Below, piece after piece: positions 6,626 to 6,935 of a DNA stretch of 6,935 nucleotides. Source of the stretch: Paludibacteraceae bacterium (GTDB lineage Bacteria > Bacteroidota > Bacteroidia > Bacteroidales > Paludibacteraceae); NCBI GenBank assembly GCA_017560605.1, contig JAFZEQ010000078.1, forward strand, positions 1 through 6,935, read 5' to 3'. Each line of letters starts with the position of its first letter. Position 1 is the first letter of the stretch. The notes under the pieces are model-generated. The model saw only the letters and a list, made by a program, of their open reading frames with translations. It did not search any database and was not told the DNA's origin. A program made the translations under genes and the position numbers.

Positions 6626-6935
6626 TTATAATGCCTTGCACTTTTCTTTTAGCCATGCTGCTTCTTCTACGGTCAATCCTGAAGCAGTTTCTGCATATAC
6701 CCATTCGTGGTATGAGTTGATCCATGCTATCTCTTCGCTGGTCAGACGACTCATATCTATCATACGAGTGTCATAGTAGCATAGCGTCAATGTCTCAAAC
6801 TCGTAGAAGGTTTCACCGGTTGTGTGCGCTCCTAGGTTTTCTGCTTTGCGTACAGCAATCAGGTTCTCTATACGTATGCCATATTCGTTGGCACGATATA
6901 TACCTGGCTCGTCAGAACATATGTTACCCAGTTGC
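6626..6935 (-). CDS. pepP: Xaa-Pro aminopeptidase (aminopeptidase P, M24B), C-terminal 102 residues; 5' end outside window
   Basis: Translating the minus strand from the window edge gives an open frame of 102 complete codons to a TAA at 6628-6626. The fragment has the final metal-binding part of the pita-bread fold: SDEPGIYRANEYGIRIENL. Its Glu in DEPG and Glu in RIEN correspond to the last two of the five dinuclear metal ligands in the M24 family. FETLTLCYYD, then SEEIAWINSYHEWVY and a C-terminal helix ending KEKCKAL, match the tail of the longer M24B aminopeptidase P proteins. The enzyme removes an N-terminal residue that precedes proline, normally in the cytosol. The first three metal ligands (two Asp, one His) lie outside the window, so activity cannot be fully judged. 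It is the first visible gene of the minus-strand cluster; the 45 bp to PBP1A contain no terminator. Confidence 0.92.
   Translation of the reverse strand, partial: QLGNICSDEPGIYRANEYGIRIENLIAVRKAENLGAHTTGETFYEFETLTLCYYDTRMIDMSRLTSEEIAWINSYHEWVYAETASGLTVEEAAWLKEKCKAL

Noticed and set aside
1..6935. A defence, mobile or other wholly new multi-gene system
   Set aside because: All genes can be placed in known families, and there are no transposase, integrase, toxin, nuclease or terminal repeats. Novelty is limited to the PBP1A-linked accessory genes.

Overview
The window looks like a chromosomal fragment of a member of the Bacteroidota, most likely the order Bacteroidales. The evidence is: modest G+C; start codons without clear Shine-Dalgarno sequences; two exported proteins whose predicted signal peptidase I site is followed directly by Gln (the Bacteroidetes 'Q-rule'); and protein sequences (PBP1A, a TPR protein, Xaa-Pro aminopeptidase) that resemble Bacteroidales versions from memory. 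No database search was possible. I see no mobile element, CRISPR array, rRNA or tRNA.

Layout, left to right. Bases 1-216 (+) hold the last 71 codons of a class I aminotransferase of the aspartate aminotransferase type. Its stop codon lies in the first copy of a short 8-bp tandem repeat. A strong 11-bp hairpin follows, which probably terminates transcription from both sides. All remaining genes are on the minus strand and run towards it. In transcription order they are: the end of a Xaa-Pro aminopeptidase (6935-6626), a bifunctional class A penicillin-binding protein (6580-4250), an exported two-block TPR protein (4232-2235), an exported TraB/GumN-type protein (2230-1343) and a BASS-family membrane transporter (1332-262).

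The gaps between the minus-strand genes are 45, 17, 4 and 10 bp, and I see no terminator among them. The last four genes, perhaps with the peptidase, are therefore probably one operon ending at the shared hairpin. All four are envelope proteins: a membrane-anchored cell-wall synthase, two secreted periplasmic or outer-membrane-facing proteins and an inner-membrane transporter.

The most interesting points are these. The TraB/GumN protein has lost both G-x-x-H motifs that define the putative metal site, so it looks like a pseudoenzyme. An exported TPR scaffold is tightly linked to PBP1A, which suggests an uncharacterised accessory module for peptidoglycan synthesis. At the 3' end, the transporter's stop codon sits in the loop of the terminator hairpin. 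I see no clear evidence of a defence system or other wholly new system.
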